From: a virus
Virus record (IMG/VR): IMGVR_UViG_3300008266_000413
Span: 1-49,073 of that record
Direction: 5' to 3' (one strand)
Length of the DNA: 49,073 nucleotides
Shown in pieces: positions 40,125 to 48,785 of this stretch; position 1 is the stretch's first letter, and each line of letters starts with the position of its first letter. Both the position numbers and the translations under genes were made by a program. The notes below the pieces were generated by a model. That model saw only the letters and a list, made by a program, of their open reading frames with translations. It made no database searches and was not told where the DNA came from.

Positions 40125-41099
40125 TCAACCTAATTGATGCAGTGCAATCCCACCCAAGCCGTAGCTGGGAGTTTCATCTACGGAACCGCCTCCAGCAAAC
40201 ACACCCGCTTGCTTAAGACCCGCAGCGCCAAGTCCTAAACCCACAGCCGTTTGAGCCATTGTAGGTGGAGCTTGGTACATAGTCTGTGCTTGTTGGGCTA
40301 GGGGTAAACCGCGCAGCATGTCTGACATAAACGCCAACTGCGTATACGGATACTGGCGTTGTGATTGGAAGTCTCCGTATTGCTGTGCCAGCCGCTGCTG
40401 TTCTAGCGCCTGCTGCTGCGCACCCATGCTTGATTGGCCTTGGATAATGCCTTGCTGCTGACCAAACTGCGTCTGCCCCAATTGCCCCAGCGTGTTCGCC
40501 ATCTGCCCTGCTTGGCCGTAACCACGTAACCCTAAGTCAGCACCGAATTGCTGGGCTTGACGAGCTTGCTCAAACGCCGATTGCATACCACGCCCGTAAA
40601 TATCCCCCTGCTGCTGCGCTAGGTTACGCTGGCGTTCGGCTTCCATAAGGCCAAAACGCGAACCACCAAAAGCACCGGCTTTAACCGCCTGCCCCATGTT
40701 TTGCTGGCCTTGAATTGCTGAATTACGAGCCGCTTCACGCATCTGGGGGGCAAGTGCGTTTTCTATATACGGCGACATGTACGCTTGCATAGCGTAGGGG
40801 TTAGTAGCCTGTTGTGCAAACTGCTGACCTGCACCCAGTGACCCAAGACCGCCTATACCCGCAAGTTGTGTTGCAGTGCCTAGCTGCTTTGCGGGTTGGA
40901 GATTCGCCATGTTTTGCTGGGCTTGCTGCTGCATTGGCGTGAACCCAGCAATCCGCTCGCCCTGATATGCTTGGTAGGGGGCATTAGTAAGTGCCTCTGA
41001 CTTACCTAGCATCCGTTCCACATACGGTTGAGCGTACTCAGGGATCGACGTTTGGGTAACGTTTTGGCTAGTTGGCTGCGGTTGTGATGATGAGCACAT
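40125..41099 (-). CDS. Gln/Ala/Gly-rich virion protein, probable ejection protein, 324 aa
   Basis: MCSSSQPQPTSQNVTQTSIP starts a protein dominated by Gln, Ala and Gly with periodic Gln-Gln helices (AQQNMANLQ, QQQALEQQRL). The end has a Gly-rich motif (FAGGGSVDET, SYGLGGIAL) similar to motifs in both neighbours. The Cys at position 2 is not part of a clear lipobox. It sits 7 nt from the downstream gene. A virion ejection or tail-assembly role is inferred. Confidence 0.6.
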   Translation of the reverse strand: MCSSSQPQPTSQNVTQTSIPEYAQPYVERMLGKSEALTNAPYQAYQGERIAGFTPMQQQAQQNMANLQPAKQLGTATQLAGIGGLGSLGAGQQFAQQATNPYAMQAYMSPYIENALAPQMREAARNSAIQGQQNMGQAVKAGAFGGSRFGLMEAERQRNLAQQQGDIYGRGMQSAFEQARQAQQFGADLGLRGYGQAGQMANTLGQLGQTQFGQQQGIIQGQSSMGAQQQALEQQRLAQQYGDFQSQRQYPYTQLAFMSDMLRGLPLAQQAQTMYQAPPTMAQTAVGLGLGAAGLKQAGVFAGGGSVDETPSYGLGGIALHQLG

Positions 41100-41108
41100 A
41101 GTATTACC

Positions 41109-41570
41109 TCAAAATGTATATATCATTTGAATCGCTGCCTCTTTAAAACCCATTCGTTTCCAAAGTTTGGCAACCCTCAAATCTGTTAGCGCAGCAACCG
41201 ACGCTCTTTTCACGCCGCGCTCTTTTAACTCGTCCAGTATTACCCGCACAAACTTCTTACCTATACCGTTGCGGTGTTCTGGTAAAACATAAATCGTATC
41301 TTCCTGTGCAATCAAATCGCCGTTGTGCATATCGTTAGTAAGATACACATTACTGCACCCAACAGCCTTCCCTTCATGCCGCAAGATAAACGTCAGCAAA
41401 TCACCTCGATCCCCCGCCGCAAAGTACTGATCCCATCTAGGGTTGTACGGCGAGTACGGTATGCCATCTTTGGCAAGTCGCTCAACCATTTCCTCATAAT
41501 GCTGGCGATATAACGGCTCAAGCTCATCAAATGTTTCCCGATGTTTACCTAAATGAAACGTGTAGCTCAT
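41109..41570 (-). CDS. GNAT-family acetyltransferase, 153 aa
   Basis: The acetyl-CoA-binding motif A is clear: IYVLPEHRNGIGKKFVRVIL (residues 93-112), a strand with the HRNGIGKK loop and a helix. Motif B follows with ASVAALTDLRVAKLWKRMGF. The N-terminal part is helical. It would transfer an acetyl group to an amine on a protein or small molecule. It overlaps the neighbouring virion gene by 4 nt and is therefore made late, so a virion protein is a possible substrate; that is speculation. Confidence 0.88.
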   Translation of the reverse strand: MSYTFHLGKHRETFDELEPLYRQHYEEMVERLAKDGIPYSPYNPRWDQYFAAGDRGDLLTFILRHEGKAVGCSNVYLTNDMHNGDLIAQEDTIYVLPEHRNGIGKKFVRVILDELKERGVKRASVAALTDLRVAKLWKRMGFKEAAIQMIYTF

Positions 41571-43681
41571 GCGGGCAGAAGCTTATCTGCTTTAGTGTTA
41601 CGTGCCACTTGGTTTTTACCCACTGTTTTACGCCGGGCTTTCTGCACACGGTCCATCATGGCGTAGAGTTTTCTTGCTCCTGCCTCTGTGCTTCCATTTC
41701 CCAGTTCTGATACGATTCGAGCAGGCACCACAAACTCCCCATCAGCGAGACGAGCAGGCTGACGATTACCAATAGAAGCAGGGATAGAATCAGATACGCC
41801 ATCGCCGGGTCCTTTCAACAAACGCCCACCATCAGAATAGTCGCCCAGATGTGACACGCCACCACCCGCAGCATACCCAGCATATCCACCATAACCACCC
41901 AACTGCTGATTCATGTAGTCGTAGAATCCGCCCAGCCCCAATTGCTGTTCCGGTGTTTGGTAGGCCGGGATGTTGATGTTAGGCACAAATGGTTGCGCGG
42001 GGGACGCTGGTTGTCTTATTGGCTGCATAGCGGGTTGCATAGTGGGTTGGGTAATACCGCCTGTTACTGCGCCGTTAGCACCAGCTTGCGTGAACTGCAT
42101 AGTCTTTGGGTCGTATGAGTACTCGTACTTTGGCGCAGTTGGCGTTGTAATTGGTGCCCTTCTTCCCCCCGCAAGTTCGCTACGTGTGTAGTTCTCGTTG
42201 CTCATGCCGCTAGTATTGGGATTAAAAAATGGGCGAGTGTCAACAGGACCGCCCGGAGCAAACCTTGCTTCGCCAGTATACGGATCAACAGTAGTATCCC
42301 CCGTGCTGCTAATTACGTTTTCGGATATAGGACGTTCCATAGGTAATGCGTACGCGGGGGATCGAGTATTAGCCATTGGGTAACCGGTATTTGCACCAAT
42401 AGCATTTGCGTTTGACATTTGTTCAACAGGGTTATGAGTGGTCATTGGCATAGTACCACCTTCCGCAAAGCCCATTAACCCACCTGCTGCTGCATACTCT
42501 GGCCCCGGTGCTTTATAAGGGGTCTTTGCAGTAAACACAGGGTTAAAGTACGTACGCTCCGCACTGCCTGAGTATGGCTCGCTATCAACGTTTGTACTGC
42601 CGTAGTCAAACTCATACGGGCGAATCATTCCTTGGTTTGTCTTTGGCGTTTTATATTCAGGCTTCAAACCCTCTGCCAAGGTCAAACCGGACGCGATAAC
42701 CGAGCCAGTCGGCATAGCATCGTACAAACCTTTCAAGCCTTCAGTGCTAGTAAACGATCTTTCTGCACCACGGCCTATTTGTGACATGCGCTCAGAGAAA
42801 GCACTAGGTTGACTAGCTACATCCGAAGGCATAGGCGCGGGCTGCATACCGCGAGCAAACTGCTGGGTTGTTGTGGAATCAAGAACCCGAGCCGGTGCTG
42901 CTGCTGCTTGGTCTACCGGAATTCCTCCGGGGCCGTTAACATAAAATTTGCCACCCTGTGCCGTCCCCCAAGAACTATTCACAGTTTGTGGTGGTAGTCT
43001 TGAAAGGTCGGTGTAATTATTTGGAGCCACCGCCGTGTTTACCGTCGGCATCGCTGTGGGTACTGCCGAAGCTGTAGACGCGGACATTGCATTTAGCTGC
43101 GGGCTAGTTGCGTAGCCTGTGTTAAAGCCCATCCCTGCCCCAGTATTAGTTAACCCCACACCCGTACCTGAGCCAAAGCCAGTTTTAAGGGGCGATAAAC
43201 CTGAGTTGGCAAATACGGCATCGTCGGCAAAACTAGCTGGGCCAGCGAGCATATTAGCGTTAGCTTGAACTCCCATCTGACCTGCGTTAGCGGCGTTTAA
43301 GCCGTTCATCGTTCCAGTCGCGCCTTGCGCCATCAACCCAGTACCTAGGCCAGCACCGCCATAAGCACCGATACCGGCCATGACGCCCTTCTTCAAATCC
43401 CCTGTAATCATCGTGCCCAATGCAGCCGAAGTTAACCCTGCATTCATAGCGGTCATTCCAAGCCCGGCTGGGCCTAACGCAAAACCAGCAATCATTGGCA
43501 GGATAGAAGACAAAAAGCCCGCTTCAGGCAGGCCAGTCTCTGGGTTGATCGTGAGGGAGCCGCCATGTGCCATAGCTATGGATTGCAGACCTTTGACCTC
43601 ACCGGGGGTCATATGGACGAGGACTTTGTCGTCGCCGCGCCCTGCGCTCTGTACGTGGTGAGCTAGATTATGGAGGCTCAT
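41567..43681 (-). CDS. Gly/Ala-rich internal virion protein, 704 aa
   Basis: The N-terminus contains VLVHMTPGEVKGLQSIAMAH and then a hydrophobic Gly/Ala stretch (residues about 60-125, SILPMIAGFALGPAGLGM) that could cross a membrane during DNA ejection. The middle is Thr/Asn/Pro-rich, with EYAAAGGLMGFAEGG. The C-terminus holds DGEFVVPARIVSELGNGSTE and a basic helix. Both the 'TPGE' and 'DGEFVVPA' motifs recur in phage tail and ejection proteins. It is probably an injected protein; the exact role is unknown. Confidence 0.65.
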   Translation of the reverse strand: MSLHNLAHHVQSAGRGDDKVLVHMTPGEVKGLQSIAMAHGGSLTINPETGLPEAGFLSSILPMIAGFALGPAGLGMTAMNAGLTSAALGTMITGDLKKGVMAGIGAYGGAGLGTGLMAQGATGTMNGLNAANAGQMGVQANANMLAGPASFADDAVFANSGLSPLKTGFGSGTGVGLTNTGAGMGFNTGYATSPQLNAMSASTASAVPTAMPTVNTAVAPNNYTDLSRLPPQTVNSSWGTAQGGKFYVNGPGGIPVDQAAAAPARVLDSTTTQQFARGMQPAPMPSDVASQPSAFSERMSQIGRGAERSFTSTEGLKGLYDAMPTGSVIASGLTLAEGLKPEYKTPKTNQGMIRPYEFDYGSTNVDSEPYSGSAERTYFNPVFTAKTPYKAPGPEYAAAGGLMGFAEGGTMPMTTHNPVEQMSNANAIGANTGYPMANTRSPAYALPMERPISENVISSTGDTTVDPYTGEARFAPGGPVDTRPFFNPNTSGMSNENYTRSELAGGRRAPITTPTAPKYEYSYDPKTMQFTQAGANGAVTGGITQPTMQPAMQPIRQPASPAQPFVPNINIPAYQTPEQQLGLGGFYDYMNQQLGGYGGYAGYAAGGGVSHLGDYSDGGRLLKGPGDGVSDSIPASIGNRQPARLADGEFVVPARIVSELGNGSTEAGARKLYAMMDRVQKARRKTVGKNQVARNTKADKLLPA

Positions 43682-43683
43682 AG

Positions 43684-43995
43684 TTAAACCTTTATCTTTA
43701 TGACATTGTTTGCTGTTGTGTCACGGTATAAGTCACCGACTCGTATATTGGCTAAATCTGCCTCGGTAGGCAAGCTGGCAACCCTTACTCCTGTTGCTTG
43801 GTTTAGCACACTAAAGTTCATAGCGGATATGATTTGGTTCAAGTTTATAACCTGCGTGGACGCTGCGCTAGGGCCGGGGTTATCTAACTGCTGAAAGTAA
43901 AGCCTGAGAATGTTCAGTAGCTGATCCATATACTGCCGGTCATATTCTACTGGCGCATAAGGCAATGCTGGTGCTCTTGTTGTTCCGGTTGACAT
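43684..43995 (-). CDS. Small virion-associated protein, 103 aa
   Basis: MSTGTTRAPALPYAPVEYDR is followed by a helix (QYMDQLLNILRLYFQQL), a Asn/Gln-rich linker and a strand-rich end (EADLANIRVGDLYRDTTANN). It is packed between the beta-propeller-like tail protein and an internal virion protein with 2-nt gaps. A connector or tail accessory role is inferred from place. Confidence 0.65.
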   Translation of the reverse strand: MSTGTTRAPALPYAPVEYDRQYMDQLLNILRLYFQQLDNPGPSAASTQVINLNQIISAMNFSVLNQATGVRVASLPTEADLANIRVGDLYRDTTANNVIKIKV

Positions 43996-43997
43996 GG

Positions 43998-45938
43998 TTA
44001 TCTCCTGCCGTCTGGGCGCACATCTATACTAGGTGTGCCTAACTGCCACTGGGTGCCAAGTGTATTGGACTCAACCTTAAACGCCATCTGTCTGCCGCGA
44101 ACCCGTGTATACACAATCTCGGTAAACTCCTGAACTGGGTAAGAATTGGCTAGTGCGTAATTTTGGGGTGTTTGTACAACTGGATCATCCGCTGGACCAT
44201 AAGCCGAACCGGGGTTCCTACGTGGGAGAATTGTAAAGTTAACTTGTGGATACTCCCCTGCGGTTGTAATAGACCCGTTAAAGGTAATATCAGGAATAGC
44301 TCGCCAAACAAACCCGTAGTTATGCCCGTCACCAATATTAAAATCGGATGATTGAATATACGCATCAATTGGTTGCGGTACATTTGTTGAGCTATCGTTA
44401 ACCCCTGTCTCATGTAACACAAGACGACTAACGTCTGGGTCAGCAGCCATAGGGGCACTGCGCAACGGGCTATCCAACCAAGCCGTACGACTTAACGTAC
44501 CGTAATACCACACACGGTCAAGGTGGTTGTAGATGACGTATCTATCGTTAATAACATTTGGATTTTGGGGTGTATTAGTCCCATTCGGGCCAGTTATTGA
44601 CGGGTACTGCCACCAGACTTCGTTATACCCTTCGTTGGTACCCGCAGTTACTTGAAATAGCTGATCGCGGTTAATGTCACTAAACACATACTGACGAAGC
44701 GTAGAAGGCAAAGTCTCTACCCGGCCAGAGTACATGTAAAACTTATCAGTGCCCATCCAGTACACAACACCATTAACTGTGGTCGTGGCATTAGGGCCAG
44801 CAACCGAAATATTGTCCGCAAGAATATTAAAGTTCCAGACAAAAGGAGGCCCAGAATACTGCATGGAATACACCGCTGTATCTGTCCAAACTAAATTTTC
44901 TTGGCGTGTTTGCAAAGCACTAATAATTGAAGAGCCGTGAGATAGCCGGTAGCTACCCGCTTGATTAGTAATTGCTGGGTCCCAGTCGGCATAATCTTCG
45001 GCAACAGACCACCGAATAAGTAATGGGTCAAGCACGGAAGGGTCAGGGTCAAACGAATAAGGATTGCACCCAAACGCGATAGTAATACGCGTTGCATCCG
45101 AAATTAACATCTGTAAAATCTGTGTGGGGCATTCCGGTCCGGTAACAAGAGTACCTCTAGTATCATAATTAGGTTGAGGGGCATTACCCGGTTCCCATAC
45201 ATACAGAGCGCCGCCTCTTGGGGAAAACAAAAGGTCTTGCCCAAAATTAAACTGACTCCATAAGCGTAGTTGCTGCCCAAATCCAGTGGTAAAACCATCA
45301 CCCCAACCCAGTCGGCCCCAAGTGCCAGTGCCCCAGCCAGTGCCAATTGTATAGATAGGAAAGCCGGTGTTAATCTGATAAGCAAGCGTTATTGTTGCAG
45401 CGGAGTTGCTTCCGGTTGTAGCGGTAGTTAGCACTACCGTATAGGTTGTGCCGGTAGGCACAGTTACAATTTGATATTCACCGTTAACATTTACTCCGCC
45501 AATCGTACCGGCACCTGCTATGGTAACAAAGTCACCTACCTGCAAGCTATCTGCGGCGCTATCCGATACAGTCATCACCGTACCACTAGCGGTAAGGGTT
45601 ATCGTAGAAGCATTGACTACAGGTGGGCCAGCAGAAGGGGTGTTGCCGTTGATCTCGCGTATAGGCGTGATGTCGTAGTACTCGCCGCCGTCCTCAATGT
45701 AAAACTTTAAGTTTGTACCCAAGCCTACAAGGTTAAAACCTCTAAGCGTCACCCAATTCCATAACGAACGGCAAATGCCTAAAAAAGTGTTAAGCGAAAA
45801 CGCTGTCCAGCCGCCAATTTTTTCTGGGTAGCCAGAGCGGAAACGAACTTTGTCGCAAGCATACCAACCACCTTCGTTGGATAGCGTCGTGCCTTCGCGG
45901 TTTACACCGGGGCGGAATTGAAGTTTCTGTAACGGCAT
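43998..45938 (-). CDS. Beta-propeller-like tail accessory protein, P22 gp10-like, 646 aa
   Basis: The protein starts MPLQKLQFRPGVNREGTTLS and contains repeated beta-blade-like units with Trp/Tyr: WVTLRGFNLVGLGTNLKFYI, SVAEDYADW, NLVWTDTAVYSMQYSGPPFV, YWMGTDKFYMYSGRVETLPS and ERVWYYG-type strands. An Ig-like Thr/Val-rich insert lies near residues 110-180. Such proteins close or stabilise the packaged-DNA channel in podovirus tails (P22 gp10 type). The match is by pattern and place, so the name is tentative. Eleven residues around RVRGRQMAFKV near the end resemble the last strand of that family. Confidence 0.65.
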   Translation of the reverse strand: MPLQKLQFRPGVNREGTTLSNEGGWYACDKVRFRSGYPEKIGGWTAFSLNTFLGICRSLWNWVTLRGFNLVGLGTNLKFYIEDGGEYYDITPIREINGNTPSAGPPVVNASTITLTASGTVMTVSDSAADSLQVGDFVTIAGAGTIGGVNVNGEYQIVTVPTGTTYTVVLTTATTGSNSAATITLAYQINTGFPIYTIGTGWGTGTWGRLGWGDGFTTGFGQQLRLWSQFNFGQDLLFSPRGGALYVWEPGNAPQPNYDTRGTLVTGPECPTQILQMLISDATRITIAFGCNPYSFDPDPSVLDPLLIRWSVAEDYADWDPAITNQAGSYRLSHGSSIISALQTRQENLVWTDTAVYSMQYSGPPFVWNFNILADNISVAGPNATTTVNGVVYWMGTDKFYMYSGRVETLPSTLRQYVFSDINRDQLFQVTAGTNEGYNEVWWQYPSITGPNGTNTPQNPNVINDRYVIYNHLDRVWYYGTLSRTAWLDSPLRSAPMAADPDVSRLVLHETGVNDSSTNVPQPIDAYIQSSDFNIGDGHNYGFVWRAIPDITFNGSITTAGEYPQVNFTILPRRNPGSAYGPADDPVVQTPQNYALANSYPVQEFTEIVYTRVRGRQMAFKVESNTLGTQWQLGTPSIDVRPDGRR

Positions 45939-45940
45939 GA

Positions 45941-46162
45941 TTAGCCTATGTTAATAGTCAACCCTTGAATAGCGGGCATTGATGTAACAGTAACAGTTAC
46001 ACTTTGCGCGGCTTGCCACGGAGCGTTACAACTTGTACAAGTCCCCGTCTCAACTTCCTGTTCGCTCACTGGGTCTTGACAATTTAAGCAAACAACTTCA
46101 ATCTCATGTGCGGGGTCTATCGTGCCATCTGGCAAAACAACCGCTGGATTTTGTATTTTCAT
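45941..46162 (-). CDS. Small zinc-ribbon protein, 73 aa
   Basis: CLNC (about residues 25-28) and CTSC (about 42-45) form a two-pair zinc ribbon inside a 73-residue protein, with a hydrophobic Val/Thr-rich C-terminus (SVTVTVTSMPAIQGLTINIG). It lies 2 nt before the beta-propeller-like gene. A structural metal-binding virion part or assembly factor is possible. Confidence 0.7.
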   Translation of the reverse strand: MKIQNPAVVLPDGTIDPAHEIEVVCLNCQDPVSEQEVETGTCTSCNAPWQAAQSVTVTVTSMPAIQGLTINIG

Positions 46163-46194
46163 ATCCTACCCCTATATTTTGTAAACGCGTAAAA

Positions 46195-46797
46195 CTACCT
46201 AAACGCGGGGCCACCGACCCATAACACCAACGAACGACGGACACCCTTTGTTACAGGCGCTACCCTGTGCAGAGTATATGACGGAAAGAACCATGCCCTA
46301 CCCTTTAGGGTCTCCAGCGTCTGCACTGTGTCGTTACTAGTCTTTACTTGAAACTCACCGCCTTCGAAGTTAGACGGGTCAGACAACAGCATGGATAAAG
46401 ATAACTTTCGTGGAACGTTCCTATCCGTGGGGGAGGCATCTGTATGCCAATCGTAATGCCCCTGCTGCGCCTCTGTGTACAACCCTAACTGCATAGGCTC
46501 ATGGAATCCGGTCAAGTCAAAATGAAAAAACCGACTGTTAACTTCCGCAACAGCACCCGCCAATTTTTCCCATATGTGTTGTAACTCGGGCTTCGCGCCT
46601 ATCCATGCCACTTGACTTGCCCTAATTTTTTCGTCAACCGCGTTTTTATCACCAGAACCACCGACACAACCAGCCTGAAGATTTAACCATTCTGGCTGGG
46701 CAAGAAACAAGTTAATATCTTCGGGCGTAAGAAACCCTTCCCAATACGCGAGGTGGTCTTTGCCGGGTATAGCTCGTGGTGGTATCGGATAAATCAC
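46195..46797 (-). CDS. 2-oxoglutarate/Fe(II) oxygenase, prolyl-hydroxylase (PKHD) type, 200 aa
   Basis: The double-stranded beta-helix motifs are complete: HTD at 118-120 (HYDWHTDAS), a strand region SLSMLLSDPSNFEGGEFQV, the distal His177 (YTLHRVAPV) and Arg187/188 (GVRRSLVLWV) that would bind 2-oxoglutarate. This is close in pattern to bacterial PKHD-type hydroxylases. It would hydroxylate a protein side chain or small molecule. A GTG start overlaps the previous stop (GTGA). It is the last of three consecutive oxygenase-like genes. Confidence 0.9.
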   Translation of the reverse strand: MIYPIPPRAIPGKDHLAYWEGFLTPEDINLFLAQPEWLNLQAGCVGGSGDKNAVDEKIRASQVAWIGAKPELQHIWEKLAGAVAEVNSRFFHFDLTGFHEPMQLGLYTEAQQGHYDWHTDASPTDRNVPRKLSLSMLLSDPSNFEGGEFQVKTSNDTVQTLETLKGRAWFFPSYTLHRVAPVTKGVRRSLVLWVGGPAFR

Positions 46798-47363
46798 TTA
46801 GACTCCATCATATGGGTTCTATCTTTCCCGTAAGAATATATACTGCGCGTAGTGTTATCGCCAACTTCCCCTGCGTATTCCCCATGTTTACGTACAAAAT
46901 GCAAAAAGACTTGTCCTGCGTAATATCCTTCGGGGCCATTGCACTTGTCACGCCAATGCTCAATATCGCATCCGGGGTAAATTACACCATCCCCTTCAGC
47001 TAAATCAAACCGTTGCCCACCCATGTAAATAGGCCAAGCGTAGTGATGCGACCGCCCAAGCTGAATTGTTACACTCACCTCACACGCTGGCCTATCTTTA
47101 TGCCGTTCAAGCACATCACCGTTGCTGTACAACCTAGCGTAAGCATATGTTGGGATTAACTCCTCGCCAACAGCTTTTTCAATAACAGGCCACAACCGTT
47201 CGTGCAAAGTCTCAAACATATACTCGTGATCCAAAATACTCTTTGCACTTGGTACTTGGTCGTCACCTTTTGGGTTTAAATCCGCTTGACGCATGAGTAC
47301 GTGCGTAAAAAAATGGCAAAACTCAACAGGAATTACTTGGCGGAGAACAATTGGGTTTAACAT
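46794..47363 (-). CDS. 2-oxoglutarate/Fe(II) oxygenase, 189 aa
   Basis: HKD at residues 88-90 (LERHKDRPACEVSVTIQLG) and the distal His136 (DIEHWRDKCNGPEGYYAGQV) supply the iron ligands, and Arg138 may contact 2-oxoglutarate. The HKD...HWR layout is that of phage and bacterial 2OG-Fe(II) oxygenases of unknown substrate. It overlaps the next oxygenase by 4 nt and follows the third by 12 nt. The pair probably acts in one process. Confidence 0.85.
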   Translation of the reverse strand: MLNPIVLRQVIPVEFCHFFTHVLMRQADLNPKGDDQVPSAKSILDHEYMFETLHERLWPVIEKAVGEELIPTYAYARLYSNGDVLERHKDRPACEVSVTIQLGRSHHYAWPIYMGGQRFDLAEGDGVIYPGCDIEHWRDKCNGPEGYYAGQVFLHFVRKHGEYAGEVGDNTTRSIYSYGKDRTHMMESK

Positions 47364-47375
47364 GCAATAGTATTT

Positions 47376-47957
47376 TTAAGCTACTAATTCATCAAAACAT
47401 TCCGCTACTTTTTCGTATGGCAAGTCCATGTATGCTTGCACAATCAAACGCACATTATCGTTCTCTGGGACGTATTGCCATCCGCTAAATCGAGTATCGC
47501 TTTCAATAGCCACAGAATGTGGCTGTCTTGTGCTTAATACCCACACGTCGCCATTCTGCGCTGTAAAAGACTCGACCATTTTAATTTTGTCTGGATTAAC
47601 ATTAACGTAGCCTTTTCCATTATCAGTAGACCATCTATCGTCCCTCTCTACCTCGCCTTCCCAAAAGGAAGTTATTTCACCATTTACCTGCTGGTAAAAA
47701 TTAATGACGCAACCTTCTTCAACATGAATGTGGGGGGCAAGTAGTAAAACCTCCGAATAGTTAACGCCCATCAAATGTGGTTTAAGGTTTTCTGGTAAGA
47801 CATCACGCACCAATTCAACCTGCTTACGCGGGAGATACTTTCTAACAACGTGATGCTTATCATAACCCTCCCATGTACCATGCCTACCAAGAACAACAGA
47901 CGACTTGTTTAGGTAAGAGAACTCCGGAGAAAGCTGAATTTTTTTTGCGTATTTCAT
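47376..47957 (-). CDS. 2-oxoglutarate/Fe(II) oxygenase-like (cupin fold) protein, 193 aa
   Basis: H78-V-E80 (HIHVEEGCVINFYQQ) could be the HxD/E iron motif; His147 (RQPHSV) and Arg170 (RLIVQAY) fill the other usual positions, and FWEGE and NGDVWVLS fit beta-helix strands. The HxE rather than HxD makes this weaker than the two downstream. It overlaps the previous gene by 4 nt (ATGA). It may be a divergent oxygenase or a non-catalytic relative. Confidence 0.55.
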   Translation of the reverse strand: MKYAKKIQLSPEFSYLNKSSVVLGRHGTWEGYDKHHVVRKYLPRKQVELVRDVLPENLKPHLMGVNYSEVLLLAPHIHVEEGCVINFYQQVNGEITSFWEGEVERDDRWSTDNGKGYVNVNPDKIKMVESFTAQNGDVWVLSTRQPHSVAIESDTRFSGWQYVPENDNVRLIVQAYMDLPYEKVAECFDELVA

Positions 47958-48430
47958 TCAAATACCAATCCGTAGCAGTCAGTAACAGCCGTCACCAATG
48001 TATTACCGGAACTAATGTTGATCTGCGTTGGTTTGTCTATGTTGATGCTATTAACCGCAAGCTGCCCCGCGCACAAAAACAATTTTGTATTTTTTGGAAG
48101 GACAGTCTCGGACCCGCCTGTTAACACAAACGGCGCAAGCTCTATGTACTGGTTATTGTTAAGGCGCTGGTCAAAACAAAATACTTTGGATTCCCCTATC
48201 GACTTGTGCTCAAATGTGCCCGCAACATAATCAGAAGGGCGCAAAAACCACCCGGTTGTAAAATCATGAATATCGGTGCCTGTCGAAAGATTTTTGTTAC
48301 TAAACGCCCCCTGCACCCAAAAAGTTGTGCATTTAATATCCTCGCCAATTATGGCGATAAAGGTTTCCCCATCTTCATACGTGTTTTCGACTAACACGTA
48401 ACCAAAAGCAGCGTATGGGTTTCGTTTCAT
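47954..48430 (-). CDS. Hypothetical protein, 158 aa
   Basis: MKRNPYAAFGYVLVENTYED begins a strand-rich protein with alternating hydrophobic residues (IAIIGEDIKCTTFWVQG, TKLFLCAGQLAVNSINI). A cupin-like or small beta-barrel fold is plausible. It overlaps the next gene. Placed between the tail gene block and the oxygenases. Not recognised. Confidence 0.65.
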   Translation of the reverse strand: MKRNPYAAFGYVLVENTYEDGETFIAIIGEDIKCTTFWVQGAFSNKNLSTGTDIHDFTTGWFLRPSDYVAGTFEHKSIGESKVFCFDQRLNNNQYIELAPFVLTGGSETVLPKNTKLFLCAGQLAVNSINIDKPTQINISSGNTLVTAVTDCYGLVFE

Positions 48431-48432
48431 AA

Positions 48433-48774
48433 CTACACCACAATTACGTTAGATACACTAGGTGGGGGAATTAAATCATTTACAGGATACGAATTTTCTT
48501 GCCCAACCATGTCCTTGTATGACTGCACTTTTGCAGGGTCAGCAATAAACTTTTCTTCGCGCTCTTGTTGTTCAGCGTGGTAAACGCCAGCAACAGCCAT
48601 GCGTTTTTTAATTTCCACGGGGTCGGTTACATCAGGCCACATGTTCATAGGCTGGTAAGCATATTTTGGGTAATCGTCAGGATTCTGCGACTTAGTTGTA
48701 TCAGAAGCAAAAGATACAATTAGCGAATACGACGCTTCTTCAAAGGCGTGAATCTTCATATATAACGTGTTCAT
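48433..48774 (-). CDS. Hypothetical tail-region protein, 113 aa
   Basis: ATG 48774 lies 5 nt after AGGAG. The protein begins MNTLYMKIHAFEEASYSLIV, has a Pro/Trp-rich middle (YAYQPMNMWPDVTDPVEIKK), then a charged helix and a Pro-rich end. Position directly after the Gly-rich tail protein suggests a tail accessory or chaperone. No family recognised. Confidence 0.7.
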   Translation of the reverse strand: MNTLYMKIHAFEEASYSLIVSFASDTTKSQNPDDYPKYAYQPMNMWPDVTDPVEIKKRMAVAGVYHAEQQEREEKFIADPAKVQSYKDMVGQENSYPVNDLIPPPSVSNVIVV

Positions 48775-48785
48775 ACTAACTCCTA

